Shown here: one piece after another, positions 21,866 through 32,344 of the stretch | How the letters are laid out: each line of letters begins with the position of its first letter | Position numbering within the stretch: the stretch's first letter is position 1 | Notes under the pieces: model-generated | What the model was told of the DNA's origin: nothing | The model's database searches: none | What the model saw: only the letters and a program-made list of their open reading frames with translations | Position numbers and translations under genes: made by a program | Assembly (NCBI GenBank): GCA_900088475.1 | Contig: FLMG01001193.1 | Location: 62,001 to 126,000 of the forward strand | Origin: Hyphochytrium catenoides | Taxonomy: Eukaryota > Sar > Hyphochytriomycetes > Hyphochytriales > Hyphochytriaceae | DNA length: 64,000 nt | Reading direction: 5' to 3'

Positions 21866-23872
21866 ATGGCGCTTCATAGGGTCAGCATGGCATCAAACGT
21901 AGCAGCCGCAGGATATCAAAATGGCCGCGATGAGGCAGGAGAAGAGGACTGGAAAGTCGGGCTCAGGACCCCAGCTCCTGACAATCGCTATAAGACTGAG
22001 GTAGGTATTGAGATTATAGTCTCCTATAGGCCTCCTTTGACTCATCACATTTTCTACTACTGAATGCAGGACGTGACGAACGTGAAAGGTAGCTGAATAT
22101 CGACTTGCCTAATCACATCAAACCTAGTATATTGATTGGCGCTACGTAGGCAATGAGTTCGAAGACTATTTCCTGAAGAGAGAGTTGCTGATGGGCATTT
22201 TTGAGAAGGGCTTTGAACGACCATCCCCAATCCAAGAAGAAGCCATCCCCATCATCCTTGCAGGAAGAAACGTCCTTGCTCGTGCAAAGAATGGCACCGG
22301 AAAGACTGCTGCCTTCATCATCCCATGTTTGGAGAAAACTGACACAGCAAAGAACTACATCCAAGGTAGATTGTCTTAAAAAAGTCACTCTTGCATCATC
22401 CCACTGACAAACTCTTGTTGGCTCATCTCATAAGTGCTTATCCTCGTACCTACACGCGAGCTAGCACTACAGACTTCTGCTATTGTTAAGGAGATAGGCA
22501 AACATATGGGAGTAGAATGTATGGTGTCTACCGGAGGAACCAGCCTGAAGGATGATATTATGAGACTGTACAACACTGTTCATATTCTTGTCGGCACTCC
22601 GGGTCGAATTCTGGATCTCGCCAACAAGGGGGTTGCCAACCTCTCTCGATGCTCTATATGTGTGATGGACGAGGTAAGTTCGACGTTCCATCTTGAAGGG
22701 TTTAATCGCAGCTCATGCTCCCTCACTTCTATTCATTCTACCTTCAGGCCGATAAGCTCCTCTCCCCTGAATTCCAGCCAATCCTTGAGCAGCTCTTGGG
22801 CTTCTGTGCTTCAGATAAGCAGATTTGTCTCTTCTCTGCAACATTCCCAGTGACGGTAAAGGCCTTCAAGGACAAGCACATCAAAAATCCCTACGAGATC
22901 AATCTTATGGACGAGCTGACGCTCAAGGGTGTCACCCAGTACTACGCTTTCGTTGAGGAGAGACAGAAAGTCCATTGTTTGAACACCCTCTTCTCAAAGG
23001 TATGCTTCTTGCGCCAAGAATATTTCTTCTCTAAACTTAGGGGCTTGTTAGAGCGCCTGCTGTGCTATGCTTGTCGACAGTGGCTGTTCACGTATGTGGC
23101 TATGCACCTCGTTTTAGATAGCCCTCCTCGCCCGCTACCTTGTGCAGGTTCCCGATTGCATCTTTCCTGTCCTAATTCAGCAGTTGCCGCACTGAGTCAC
23201 TCACAGTATTCCTGCATCACATTTATCTCCCTCTCTCTCTCTCCTGTCCGTGTCCCTCTTATAGCTCGAGATCAACCAATCCATAATCTTCTGTAACTCT
23301 GTCAACCGTGTGGAGCTCCTCGCCAAGAAGATCACTGAACTAGGCTATTCTTGCTTCTACATCCACGCCAAAATGCTTCAGTCTCATCGCAACCGCGTAT
23401 TCCATGAGTTTAGGAATGGAGCCACACGCCATCTGGTGTCTTCAGGTAAGCCGCGACTGGCAACTCAGCTTTTTTTAGCTTGGGTTGCGTCTTTACCCTT
23501 TTAAGTATGGTGGGAAGATCGCCGTCCTGCACCAAAAGGGTCTCGATCTGTCATGTCTTCATCGCTTGTTACCTTTCCCTACTCGCTTACCGACACTGTC
23601 GCCGATTTGTCTACAAACTACCTTGCACAGACCTCTTCACCCGCGGTATCGATATCCAGTCCGTCAATGTAGTCATCAACTTTGACTTCCCAAAGAACTC
23701 TGAGACATACCTGCACAGAATCGGGCGCTCTGGACGCTTTGGTCATCTTGGACTTGCAATCAACCTGATCACCTATGATGACCGATTCAATCTTTACCGT
23801 ATTGAGCAGGAGCTAGGAACTGAGATACGCCCTATTCCCGCTTCCATTGATAGAAACCTCTACTGTCGTTGA
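21866..23872 (+). CDS. DDX6: DEAD-box RNA helicase DDX6/Dhh1
   Basis: Exons: 21866-22000, 22070-22088 (19 bases only), 22150-22365, 22435-22673, 22748-22999, 23265-23445 and 23631-23872, giving 427 residues. Motifs: [20 protein letters not shown] (N-terminal helicase signature), [11 protein letters not shown] (Q), [10 protein letters not shown] (I), [10 protein letters not shown] (Ia), [10 protein letters not shown] (Ib), CVMDEADKLL (II, interrupted by an intron between E and A), LFSATFPVT (III), LFTRGIDI (V) and [11 protein letters not shown] (VI). The whole core is Dhh1/DDX6-like. This helicase promotes decapping and translational repression in P-bodies. The N-terminal 45 residues are a variable tail, and the long C-terminal extension of animal proteins is absent. 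Confidence 0.96.
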
Positions 23873-24262
23873 TCGCGATACGAGTGGCAGGGCGAAGGGG
23901 TGAGTTAGGAAGAACTGTGTTTGATGGGTTGTCAGGGGCTAGGATTGGCGTCGGTTGCTGAGAGGAAATGACCTGCTGAGGGTAACGTTTTGCGCTCTTT
24001 GTATTATGTGTGGTTAGGGGCCTTAAGACTGAAGCATCGGAAGCCAACCTTACATGTGCCCATAACTATGAATAAAGCAATCTCAGACCCAGTGTCCGAC
24101 GTCTTCTTGGAAAGGCTTGCAGTATACCCCACGCAGCCTCTGCCATCTTTCCACTTGATGAGCTTTAGTCGACTGCTCTAATAAAAATATCATGTTCATT
24201 TCTAGACGTGAGTCTAGAGAGCAGCGTATACTTTCAAATATCCCACTCCAGTAGGTTCCTTT
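23873..24262. other. Convergent intergenic region DDX6/GrpE
   Basis: About 390 bases between two gene 3' ends. I see no gene; the two 3' UTRs probably fill it. A tight hairpin-like stretch with CTAGACGTGAGTCTAG occurs at about 24204-24219. Confidence 0.5.
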
Positions 24263-25389
24263 CTACTGCTCTTGGTTCTCAGTTACTGGAGCCTTCACTG
24301 TGCCCACCTGCGCGGGTCGGAGGAGCCTCTGGTTGAGCAGGTAGCCCACCTTCATGATCTGACCAATCGTGCCCGGCTCTTTGTTTGAATCCTCGTACTC
24401 GAACATCGCATCATGGAATTGTGGGTCAAACTTCTCGCCGACAGCTCCCACCTGCACGATAGCCTGGTAAGTAGGAGCCTCCAAACCAGAGCTGTGGAGT
24501 AGAGTCGGTATGCCTTGTTCGTTGCTAATTTCTAGCTTTTCTTATCCCTCGCGATTGCCAGCTCCCGTGTACCTGCGATACTACTTTTTCCGCCCCCACT
24601 CCTTTGCAACACTCTTCGAGGCTTCTATCCTGAGACGGCGTACAGCCGATCGTCATCCGTTCACTGACGGACGTACCTTAGTAACACCAAACTGCCTAAA
24701 TGCTTTCTGCAGCTGATCATCGGTCATCTTGACACCTTGTAAAAGCGCTCCCAACGGGGAGTTAGGGTCCTCAGGCTCGGAGACGGAGTTTACCGCTCTC
24801 TCAAGATTGTCAGCCACGTCGAGCAAGCTCTTCGCGAAGCTCTGAATAGAGAACTCCCTGATAATGAAGCCATCGTGAGGAGAGTGGATTCGACGTCATC
24901 AAGACAGAAATCCCAGGCAAAGGAAAGCTACAGCTGGGGAAGACACTTTGATCTACCTGGCAGTTTGAACATCCCTAGCCGCTATCCTCCTCACGTTCTC
25001 CATCTCCGCTAGAGCCCTAAGCACTCGATCTTGCAGCTCCTTGTTCCTTTCCTCCAATTCAGCGATCTTGGCTTCAGAAGTGGGTGGCTGCTGCCCTGGC
25101 TCAGCCACCTTCTCACTCTCTTCTGATAATCCAAAGGAGGAGTGAGGAACACAATTCTTTTTGTGCTTGAACAATAGGGACTGTGTACAGAGCTCTGTTT
25201 ACCTTGGGAAGTCGTCTGGTCTGTCTGATCCTTCTTCTCTTCATTGGCCCGAAATTTTGAGGTGGTGTAAGATCTGGTTGACAGCGGGCTCCCAAAGCTT
25301 GACAACGAGGCACTTCTCAGCGCTGGCTTTACAAGCGCCTGTGGCTGCCTTCTCAGTAGTGCGGCACCAAGCTGCTTAGTGAGCATCAT
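24263..25389 (-). CDS. GRPEL1: Mitochondrial GrpE nucleotide exchange factor
   Basis: Exons: 25203-25389, 24957-25122, 24677-24857 and 24263-24463, giving 244 residues. The first 50 residues are Arg/Ser-rich (MMLTKQLGAALLRRQPQALV onward), a mitochondrial presequence. The dimer coiled coil reads ELEERNKELQDRVLRALAEM, then ENVRRIAARD, FAKSLLDVADNLERAV, VGEKFDPQFHDAMFEY, EPGTIGQIMKVGYLL and RLLRPAQVGTVK, the GrpE beta-domain signature. GrpE/Mge1 exchanges ADP for ATP on mitochondrial Hsp70. The 5' edge of the last exon is placed at an in-frame CAG in front of AIVQVGAVGEKF. Confidence 0.93.
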
Positions 25390-26235
25390 CCTTCTTAGAA
25401 TGTTTTCCTGTCACGTGGGGTAACTAAGACGGATTGACTCGGCAACTTCGTAGACGATATCCTAAGCCTCAGTGTCGGAACGTGCTTCAGTATATGCTAT
25501 GAATGGTTAACAGCTTCAAGAGATGGAGAGCATGGACAGCGCTCTGAAGGTCTGGACACTCTTCGTTCCTGCAGAGACCTGGAGCCCACATCACGTCGAT
25601 CATTCTTCACATGAGAACTTTGTTGAACAATGGCCGTTAGCGGCCTCCCAATCGCTCTTTCTACACCCTGCTCCCGTGGTTTCGGCCATTCATTCTTGCT
25701 CACACTTCAACGGAAGCTCCAGTGGCTCATCTACCAGGCACCTGAAGATTCCAGAAGGCGATGTTTGAAGCTTTCAGCTTCTGATGATGGAGCTGGCCAA
25801 ATAACGATGGCCGATGATCAGGAGCTTTTGCTAACACGTGAGACTCTCCTTCAAAGCCTATTACACTATTGTGAGAGAAGATGGCTAGGCTGTTGACTTG
25901 TGGAAGAGTCCTCATCTTGCATCTTACGCTAGAGACGACCTCACGGGTCTTTTTAGTGACGAGTCACAGGCTGCCCTGTGCTTTATGGTAGCGGATGCAG
26001 CCTTTAGGTCCCAACGTCTGGTTGACAGGCGATGAAAGCGAAATGTCCTGTCATCCAGCTCTCACGAGCGCTGACTTTGTATTATAAATAAAGATAACAG
26101 ATGAAATTGGGCTAACCCTTTGTCGGACACTTTCAAAGCGGCCACCTGAAAGCGTTCATCGATAAGAGAGACTATTAAACGACGGAATGAAACCGTGGTC
26201 CCTTGCCGCTCAACAAGTACTCTGTCCTTTTGATT
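25390..26235. other. Intergenic between GrpE and Cyc8-like gene
   Basis: About 850 bases. Overlapping open frames exist on both strands (for example - 25497-25703 with EWPKPREQGVERAIGRPL, and - 25727-25915), with no match I recognise. Neither strand clearly wins, so no gene is called, although a small minus-strand gene is possible. Confidence 0.35.
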
Positions 26236-29200
26236 CTACCGACCACCCTTCGAATCAGGCATCGGCAGGTTATGGCCACGGATGTCTCTCATTCCCATTT
26301 TGCTAGGGTCCAGTCCGGCGAGCCTAGACTGCTGTCTAAATTTGTCCTCGTCCATATCAGCTACATAGATAAATGAGGAGAGGTTAAAGATGCTGGCACA
26401 ATGGCTAGAAATGCGAGAGTCAGAACTAGGACCTCTTCCCATGAACAGACCGCGAAGATGTAAGCAAATCAGACAAACTGAGAAGGTGGCCTAGGATGAT
26501 CTTCTCAGTACTCTGTGTGTGTCGTCACTTACACATTACTTTCTTGACTCCTCGCATGTCATTCATCATCATTTGCGGACCTCCTGGGAGTGAACTGCCT
26601 CCCATTGATAACCCTGGCATTCCGCCAGCCATTTGCGACATTGATCCTTGCATCATTGATCCTAGGGATCGCCCTTGAGTCAAGATTAACTGCTGATCGA
26701 AAAGAGAGCAACCCCAAAAAGGTATTTACCTGGTCCCATCGGTGGGCCACCCATTCCACTCATGCTTGAGCCTGGTCCTGGCATCATAGAGCCCATCGGG
26801 CCCATGGGGCCAGAAGGTCCCCCCATCGGCTGGCCGCCGCCCATCGGCCCACCTGGTCCTGGGCCCATTCCTCCCCCAGGGCCCATAGAGCTACCTGGCA
26901 TAGCACTGCCAGGGCCCATACCGCCGCCCGGTCCCATTGGTCCTCCTGGCATGGGACCTCCTGGGCCCATAGAGCTACTAGGAACCATGGAGCTTGTAGG
27001 TATGGGTCCCGAACCCATCGGTACTGAGACCATTGGCCCGACAGACTGAATGGTGCCACCAGAGCTCATGGGACCTTGGCCGGGCATTTGTCCACTTGGG
27101 CCCATTGAGCTTGTCGGACCACCAGAGCTCATGCCCATAGGTCCTCCCATGCCACTTGGTGTCATTGAAGCCATAGTGTTACTCATGGACATGGACATTG
27201 GGCCAGATGCCACACCACTTCCTACTCCCGACATAGGCCCGGATACAACCTGACCTCCAGCCATTGGGCCACCTTGTCCTGGCATCTGGTTAGGGGCAGC
27301 CATATGAAGATGTCCTGGCTGACCACTTCCACCGGTGGGAGGCAACCCGGGTGCCCCCGGATAGGGAGGACCTCCAGAGGTTTGGGCAACTCCTTTAGCT
27401 TGAGGTCCACCAGGCATCTGCAGCGTCTCACTGAAGCCAAATGTTCAGTTATATTAGATATAGCGGCATGAAAACTTCGAGGCCACAACATACCTCTCAT
27501 AGCCCATAGGAGCGCTAGTAGGTGGTTCAGAGGGGCCAGGGGCGGCCCCCATACTGTTGATTGGTGGCACACCTTGCCCGTCTCCATCCTGCTAAGGAGG
27601 TTATTGTTAGCGTCAGACACCTCGAGTGCCACCTTTTGCCCACTCTTACCCTCAAGGCATTTAGCCTTTCCCTAATAAACTGACTGTTGGCACCAAGCTC
27701 CAGGGCTTTTTGGTACGCATCTCTAGCATCACTTGGCTGATTACAGGTGTCGTAAAGGGTGCCCACGTTATACCTAAAGAAGATTGACAGAGAGAGTCAG
27801 CTATGGATCATATACATTCTGGCATCCACTTCCATACCAGACTTCAGCAATATTAGGGTTGGCTGAGATTGCTCGACTATATGCGTCCAGAGCATCCATG
27901 TACTATCAAAGACCATAATATGGGTCCACAAAGATATACAGGGCGATGTGTTGAGTGTGATAAGGTTAGTAAAAGTGTGATGAAGACAACCGTTCGCTGA
28001 GAGAATATCCTAACCTCGTTCAGCTGATAAAACAGGACACCTAAAGAGCACCAAACGTTTGGATTGTTCGGCTCACAGTTGCTGCGATAAGGCTGAAGTC
28101 AGCCTTTACTCTTGTAAGGCACAAACGCACAAACAAAGAAGTCTTACACTGCCCGTTTGTAAGCGTGATAGGCATCTTCGTACTCATTCTCCGCCATATA
28201 ACAACGTCCAAGAAGATACCACCCCTTCCCATCATTTGGATCTAGGGGTTCATATCATCATGAATTGTCAACGCTGGTCACAATAGTAGTAGAGATGCCC
28301 GTATTTCTCACCTATGCCAACTGCCTTCTTCAAATATTCAATGGCCGCGCGATTCTCTCCGCGTACTTTATAGCACAGCCAGCCTAGCTGTTGCAGAGCT
28401 TTCGCGTTGCTAGGATTGATTTCTACCACCTTCTGGTAAGCGCTCTTCGCAAGCTGGATCTGTACGTGCAGGATCACCTTAGTTATCCTGCTGCAACTAC
28501 ATTACTAAAGAGTATACTTACCTCATTCTTCAACTCATAGACATGACCTATTTGGGACCACACATCGCCGGCAATAGCAGGAGTGGGCTGGTCGTCAAGG
28601 ACTCGTCTCAGGCGCTGACCAGGATGCCGTCGGTTATAGAGTAATACTTGAGTTTAAAATTGTTGCTGTCCCCTCACCTCCAATGCTTCATCATAACGGC
28701 CCTTGGTCTTTGCAATCACTCCAAGCCGAAACCTAACCTCATGTGCCCTTGAGAACTTCGGGTCCATTTTCAGGACAGCATCAAACGCTTCCTCAGCGTG
28801 ATCCAAGGACCCGTAGCGATCATAGAGCACGCCGATCCCGTACCAAAGGTCAGCATCCTAAACGTAAGTTGTGTTCAGCTAAGAAAGGCCTATGACATCA
28901 AATTCTCGGTGCCTTCTCCCATTCTACCCTCGCCCCACTTCCTCCCTCAACGCCCCAAACCTGATCCTTTCACAGCGTCCTTACCTTGGGATCTGGGATG
29001 TGGTAGAGGGCATGTTGGTATGCTGCGTAGGCGTTCTGCAGATCGTTCATCATCAAATAGCAATAGCCCAAGTTGGCCCACGCTTCGCCATTGCTTCCGT
29101 TCATATTTATGACCCGTTGGAAAAACTCTGCTGCCTAAGAGGAAGGAGGTTAGATCTTCTGTCAAAAGTAGTGCACACGTCCGGCCAATCAACCTTTGTG

Positions 29201-29587
29201 TAGTTCTCCTTTTTCCGATGAAGAATGCCAACCATCTGTTGTGCCTTCATATTCACCGGATTGTGGTTCAGAACCTTCTCGTAGGCTTTAAAGGCTTCCT
29301 TCTCGTTATCCATGAGTTCAGCAATCGTGCCTGGATCCATACTACTCAGAAAAAGATTGCAACGAGTGGAACTCTCAGGACCTACCTATTTGCATCCAAG
29401 CTGTCTCATTGGCGATTGCAAGCTGCCTCAGGACCTGTGGAGGTTTATGTTAGCACAGATTGCGAAATTGCGTTTTAAGGTGTGTAGGTCGAGCTACCGG
29501 ATGTCCCTGATGCGATCCGTTATGATGCGTGGCCCCATTCACCTGCGGTGGAGCTTGCTCCATCGCAGCGACCATTCCTCTTGTCAT
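26236..29587 (-). CDS. CYC8: Cyc8/Ssn6-like TPR transcriptional co-repressor
   Basis: Fifteen exons: 29498-29587, 29386-29434, 29194-29330, 28985-29134, 28678-28857, 28522-28614, 28312-28459, 28148-28241, 28015-28081, 27838-27902, 27650-27773, 27494-27588, 26730-27430, 26533-26673 and 26236-26360, giving 752 residues. About ten TPR repeats fill residues 31-400, including ETAWMQIGTIAELM, EAWANLGYCYLM, DVWSQIGHVYELKNE, ALQQLGWLCY, GWYLLGRCYMAENEY, VWCSLGVLFYQLNEY and VWYNVGTLYDTC. The repeat order and the spacing match Cyc8/Ssn6, which binds Tup1 and represses transcription; UTX-type demethylases share these TPRs but no JmjC domain is present here. Residues about 431-710 are an extreme Gly/Met/Pro/Ser-rich tail. 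The final exon encodes a short charged tail (RLAGLDPSKMGMRD). Confidence 0.88.
26740..27260 (-). repeat. Coding low-complexity Met/Gly/Pro/Ser repeat
   Basis: Within exon 13 of the Cyc8-like gene, short units of the kind GPMGPGG, GSSMGPG and SGPM recur for over 170 residues. The DNA is built from degenerate copies of a GGGCCCATxGG-like unit, as expected for repeat expansion. The opposite strand stays open only because of this bias. Confidence 0.85.
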
Positions 29588-30760
29588 ATTGGGGCGGATG
29601 ACTGCCACTATCTCCTTTTGTTAATGCCTGCGATGAAGGCTCAACAGACAATCGCTGATGTACAGCCTCCTATCTGTGACTACCACCACAACCCCGCCAG
29701 ATAGCAGCTTGTGCCACCTTATTCAGAGAAAATTAGGCTCTCTGCTAACCAGGAGCCTGGTGGTTCGCTTGACCTCAGCTGACTCTTCTCTAGCACCGTG
29801 AGTTCAAAATTTCAAGCTGCTTGGCTACCTTACGGATGGCTGGATATTATGACTCTACGCATCATAGAGTATGAAGCTCGATGTCGCGATCAAGGCTTGG
29901 ATAGGACGGTGCTCGATAGAATCACGTTTGATCCCCGGCAAAGCTAGTCTAGCTTTTCTCTCCTTCCAGGGTCTGTCTGCATGCTGTTGATCGGTCTTCC
30001 GCTTGGGCCCGTACCGTGAGTTATTAGTGCGGGTGATCTCTGGACTTCAAAATACTTTTGCAAGTCTCTTAGACGGCCCTCGTTCCTTCTCCTCCTCCTC
30101 CTTCCCTGCCCTGCCCCTGCCCTTCCCTCCTAGTTTCCTCATTAAGAAAGCCTGAGGTGGAAGCTACTCCTTACTTGACAATAGTAGTAGAGGGAGGGAA
30201 AGGGGACAAAGGTATGGGGTTCCATGGCGTAGTAATACTCCTAGATACGCAAAGACTATCTGAGGACAGTTTAAACTTTACAAAGCGTAATATTTACACA
30301 ACCTTGGTGGCCAAACATCAGAGATTGCCCATACATTGCTTCCCTTTCATCTTGAAATATCCTCCTTGATGTAAATTCACACTTACGAATACAATTTTTG
30401 CCCCTGTTGAAGAAGTTGGTTTGAGGTTGGCGGCGTCAGTTCTGATGATCAGCCTGCGCGCTCGCTGGCCTTGGCCTTTCGCCCGTCCTCTGACAGTTCC
30501 TTCTGCATCTTCGCTCAGAATCATCCGGAAGCTTTCGACAGACGAGAAGATAAAGCTCGCGGTGGCCAAGCTGTCACACGCGCCGGTCCGCACTAGCTCA
30601 CACTTCCTTACTGCCATAGACTTCAGTATACTGCGGATATCATTAGATGTAAAAGTCTAGCAGTTCCTACAGATCGGCTAGGCTTCCATTGAGTGCCTGA
30701 TCTGTCAGTCCTTCTCATAGGAGGATCTATTGCATTTTGACCAGCCATTTGTCAAGAAGA
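29588..30760. other. Divergent intergenic region with candidate small exon
   Basis: About 1.2 kb upstream of both the Cyc8-like gene and the zinc-finger gene. The stretch 30080-30130 is a pyrimidine-rich CTCC run. The only part with coding character is 30387-30617 on the minus strand, listed separately. Confidence 0.4.
30387..30617 (-). CDS. Candidate first exon of an unrecognised small gene
   Basis: An ATG-started frame encodes 77 residues (MAVRKCELVRTGACDSLATA onward, ending GAKIVF) and runs into a good donor site, GTAAGTG. Middle residues are Arg/Gly-rich (RGRAKGQGQRARR). I could not place a second exon with confidence and do not recognise a family. An opposing + frame 30421-30660 covers the same bases. 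Confidence 0.3.
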
Positions 30761-32220
30761 ATGCTAACCGCTCAACAAGAAAGCGCCGCTGCGCCTAGAT
30801 TTATGAGTGATGTTGAACGTGCAAGATCGCAATCCGTACCTTTGCCTGCCGCGGAAGCCAACAGCGGTCGCCCAGCGCCTCTTCTTTCCTCTACCTCAGT
30901 ACCCGCTTTGGCCCAGCGCCCATCGGCCGTGCTCCACGCTGGAGAGCCCATTCTTCTAGTAGAGTATAGGCACCGCGCGATGCTTACAGCCGCGGCTGCT
31001 CCCTACCTTAAGTTTGTCGACCGGGACACCATATGTAACGGGAAGGAAGTCTTCAGACTGGAGAAAGCGAGCGGAACTGAGGCGGACAAAATAATCCGCT
31101 ATGGAGACGTTGTTCACATCTGTTGCTATTCGGACCACATGGCCCTTAGAGGCTCCAAAGTAACCAAATATGTCAAGCTCTCTGGGGACCGAGACGACAA
31201 AGCCAAATTCATAGTTGAAGCTCTCTCTGGGGTTCCTCCTCCAGATGAAGATAGAGTGCTGAGACCGTCGTCGCCCTTTGAGCTTCGGAGTGTTGCGTGG
31301 AGCAAGCACTTGCTTGGGAAGTGCTTTATGCCACCTTTCATGGTAAAAACAGAGCTGTTTGACACTCAGAATTTCATGGGTTGTGCGACTTTGGGCAACG
31401 CAGAGAAGCCCAGCTCTTCCTTCCTGCGGTTGAGTTTGATGGCTGAACCGACGGAGCTGATGTCAAGGTTCAGCGACGTGTTGCGGTACAACTTGGTTGC
31501 AGGAGTCTGTCCTCGCTGTCAGAACATGCTCCAAGGGCTAGCTGGAAATGTTGTTGTATGCAGGTTCTGCAAGAACTGTAAGTGATTGAGTTTCTCAGCG
31601 CCTCTCTATGGATTTGAGATCTGACCCGTCTCTTTTCACTTTCTGCATGATGGGTCCTCATTACCTGTCATAGCAAGCCGGATGCCAGCTGTCATCTGGG
31701 GTCGAGAACACCCATCAGCCAGCGCCTACCGGAATGATTATGCTTGCCCCCACTGCACCAGAGTCTTCGTCAATCCAGCAGATCTTGTGCGGCATGTGGA
31801 GGACTATCACTCTCAAGAGGGTACCAGTGAATTTGCGACTCAGAGCCAGAGCAGCCGATGCCCAGAATGCAACGTTGCCTTCGAGGTGAGTTCATGGACT
31901 CGTGATGGCGCCGCAACCTGTCATTAACCCCTCCTCGTCAGGATCCCGTCAAGCTTGTGGAACACGTGCAGTCGTGGCATCCTGACTCAGAGAGTGCCAG
32001 GCCAGTCAAGGCTGGCGATATCGAGAACAGATGCAACTATTGCGGCCTCGTCTGTAGCTCGGCCGTGGACCTTGTCTCACACGTGGAGTCTGTACATAGA
32101 GATGCCTTTGAGTCGTCTACGCCAGCGCAAGAGAGCGAATGTCCAATATGTGGCCTTCGCTTTCTCTCTGCTGTGGAGCTGGTGGACCATGTGGAAATCC
32201 AGCATAAGAGTGACACTTAG
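30761..32220 (+). CDS. Four-finger C2H2 zinc-finger protein, unknown function
   Basis: Exons 30761-31577, 31674-31885 and 31942-32220 give 435 residues. The C-terminal half carries four C2H2 fingers of one style: CPHCTRVFVNPADLVRHVEDYH, split CPECNVAFE + DPVKLVEHVQSWH, CNYCGLVCSSAVDLVSHVES-VH, and CPICGLRFLSAVELVDHVEIQH; each has C-x2-C, LV-x-HV and a final H. Before them is a four-cysteine cluster (CPRCQNMLQ and CRFCKNC) that could form a separate zinc ribbon. The N-terminal 270 residues include GDVVHICCYSDHMALRG and KYVKLSGDRDDKAKF, which I do not recognise. Uniform fingers with constant spacing suggest protein or ubiquitin binding as much as DNA binding; the function is not assigned. Confidence 0.8.
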
Positions 32221-32344
32221 AAGTGTCACAGATGTTTCTCTTTATTTTTCGTTTTCCTATTTACCCTCAGCCGCTAAGCGGTATAGATAGCATTGGTGTT
32301 CACTTCTACAACGCCAATGGCAACCCTTAAGGTTTCACTTAGGG

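Noticed and set aside
26762-27260. Pro/Gly-rich + strand frames opposite the Cyc8-like gene
   Set aside because: They exist only because the GGC/CAT-rich repeat of the coding strand lacks stops in the complement; the minus strand has splice phases and TPR context.
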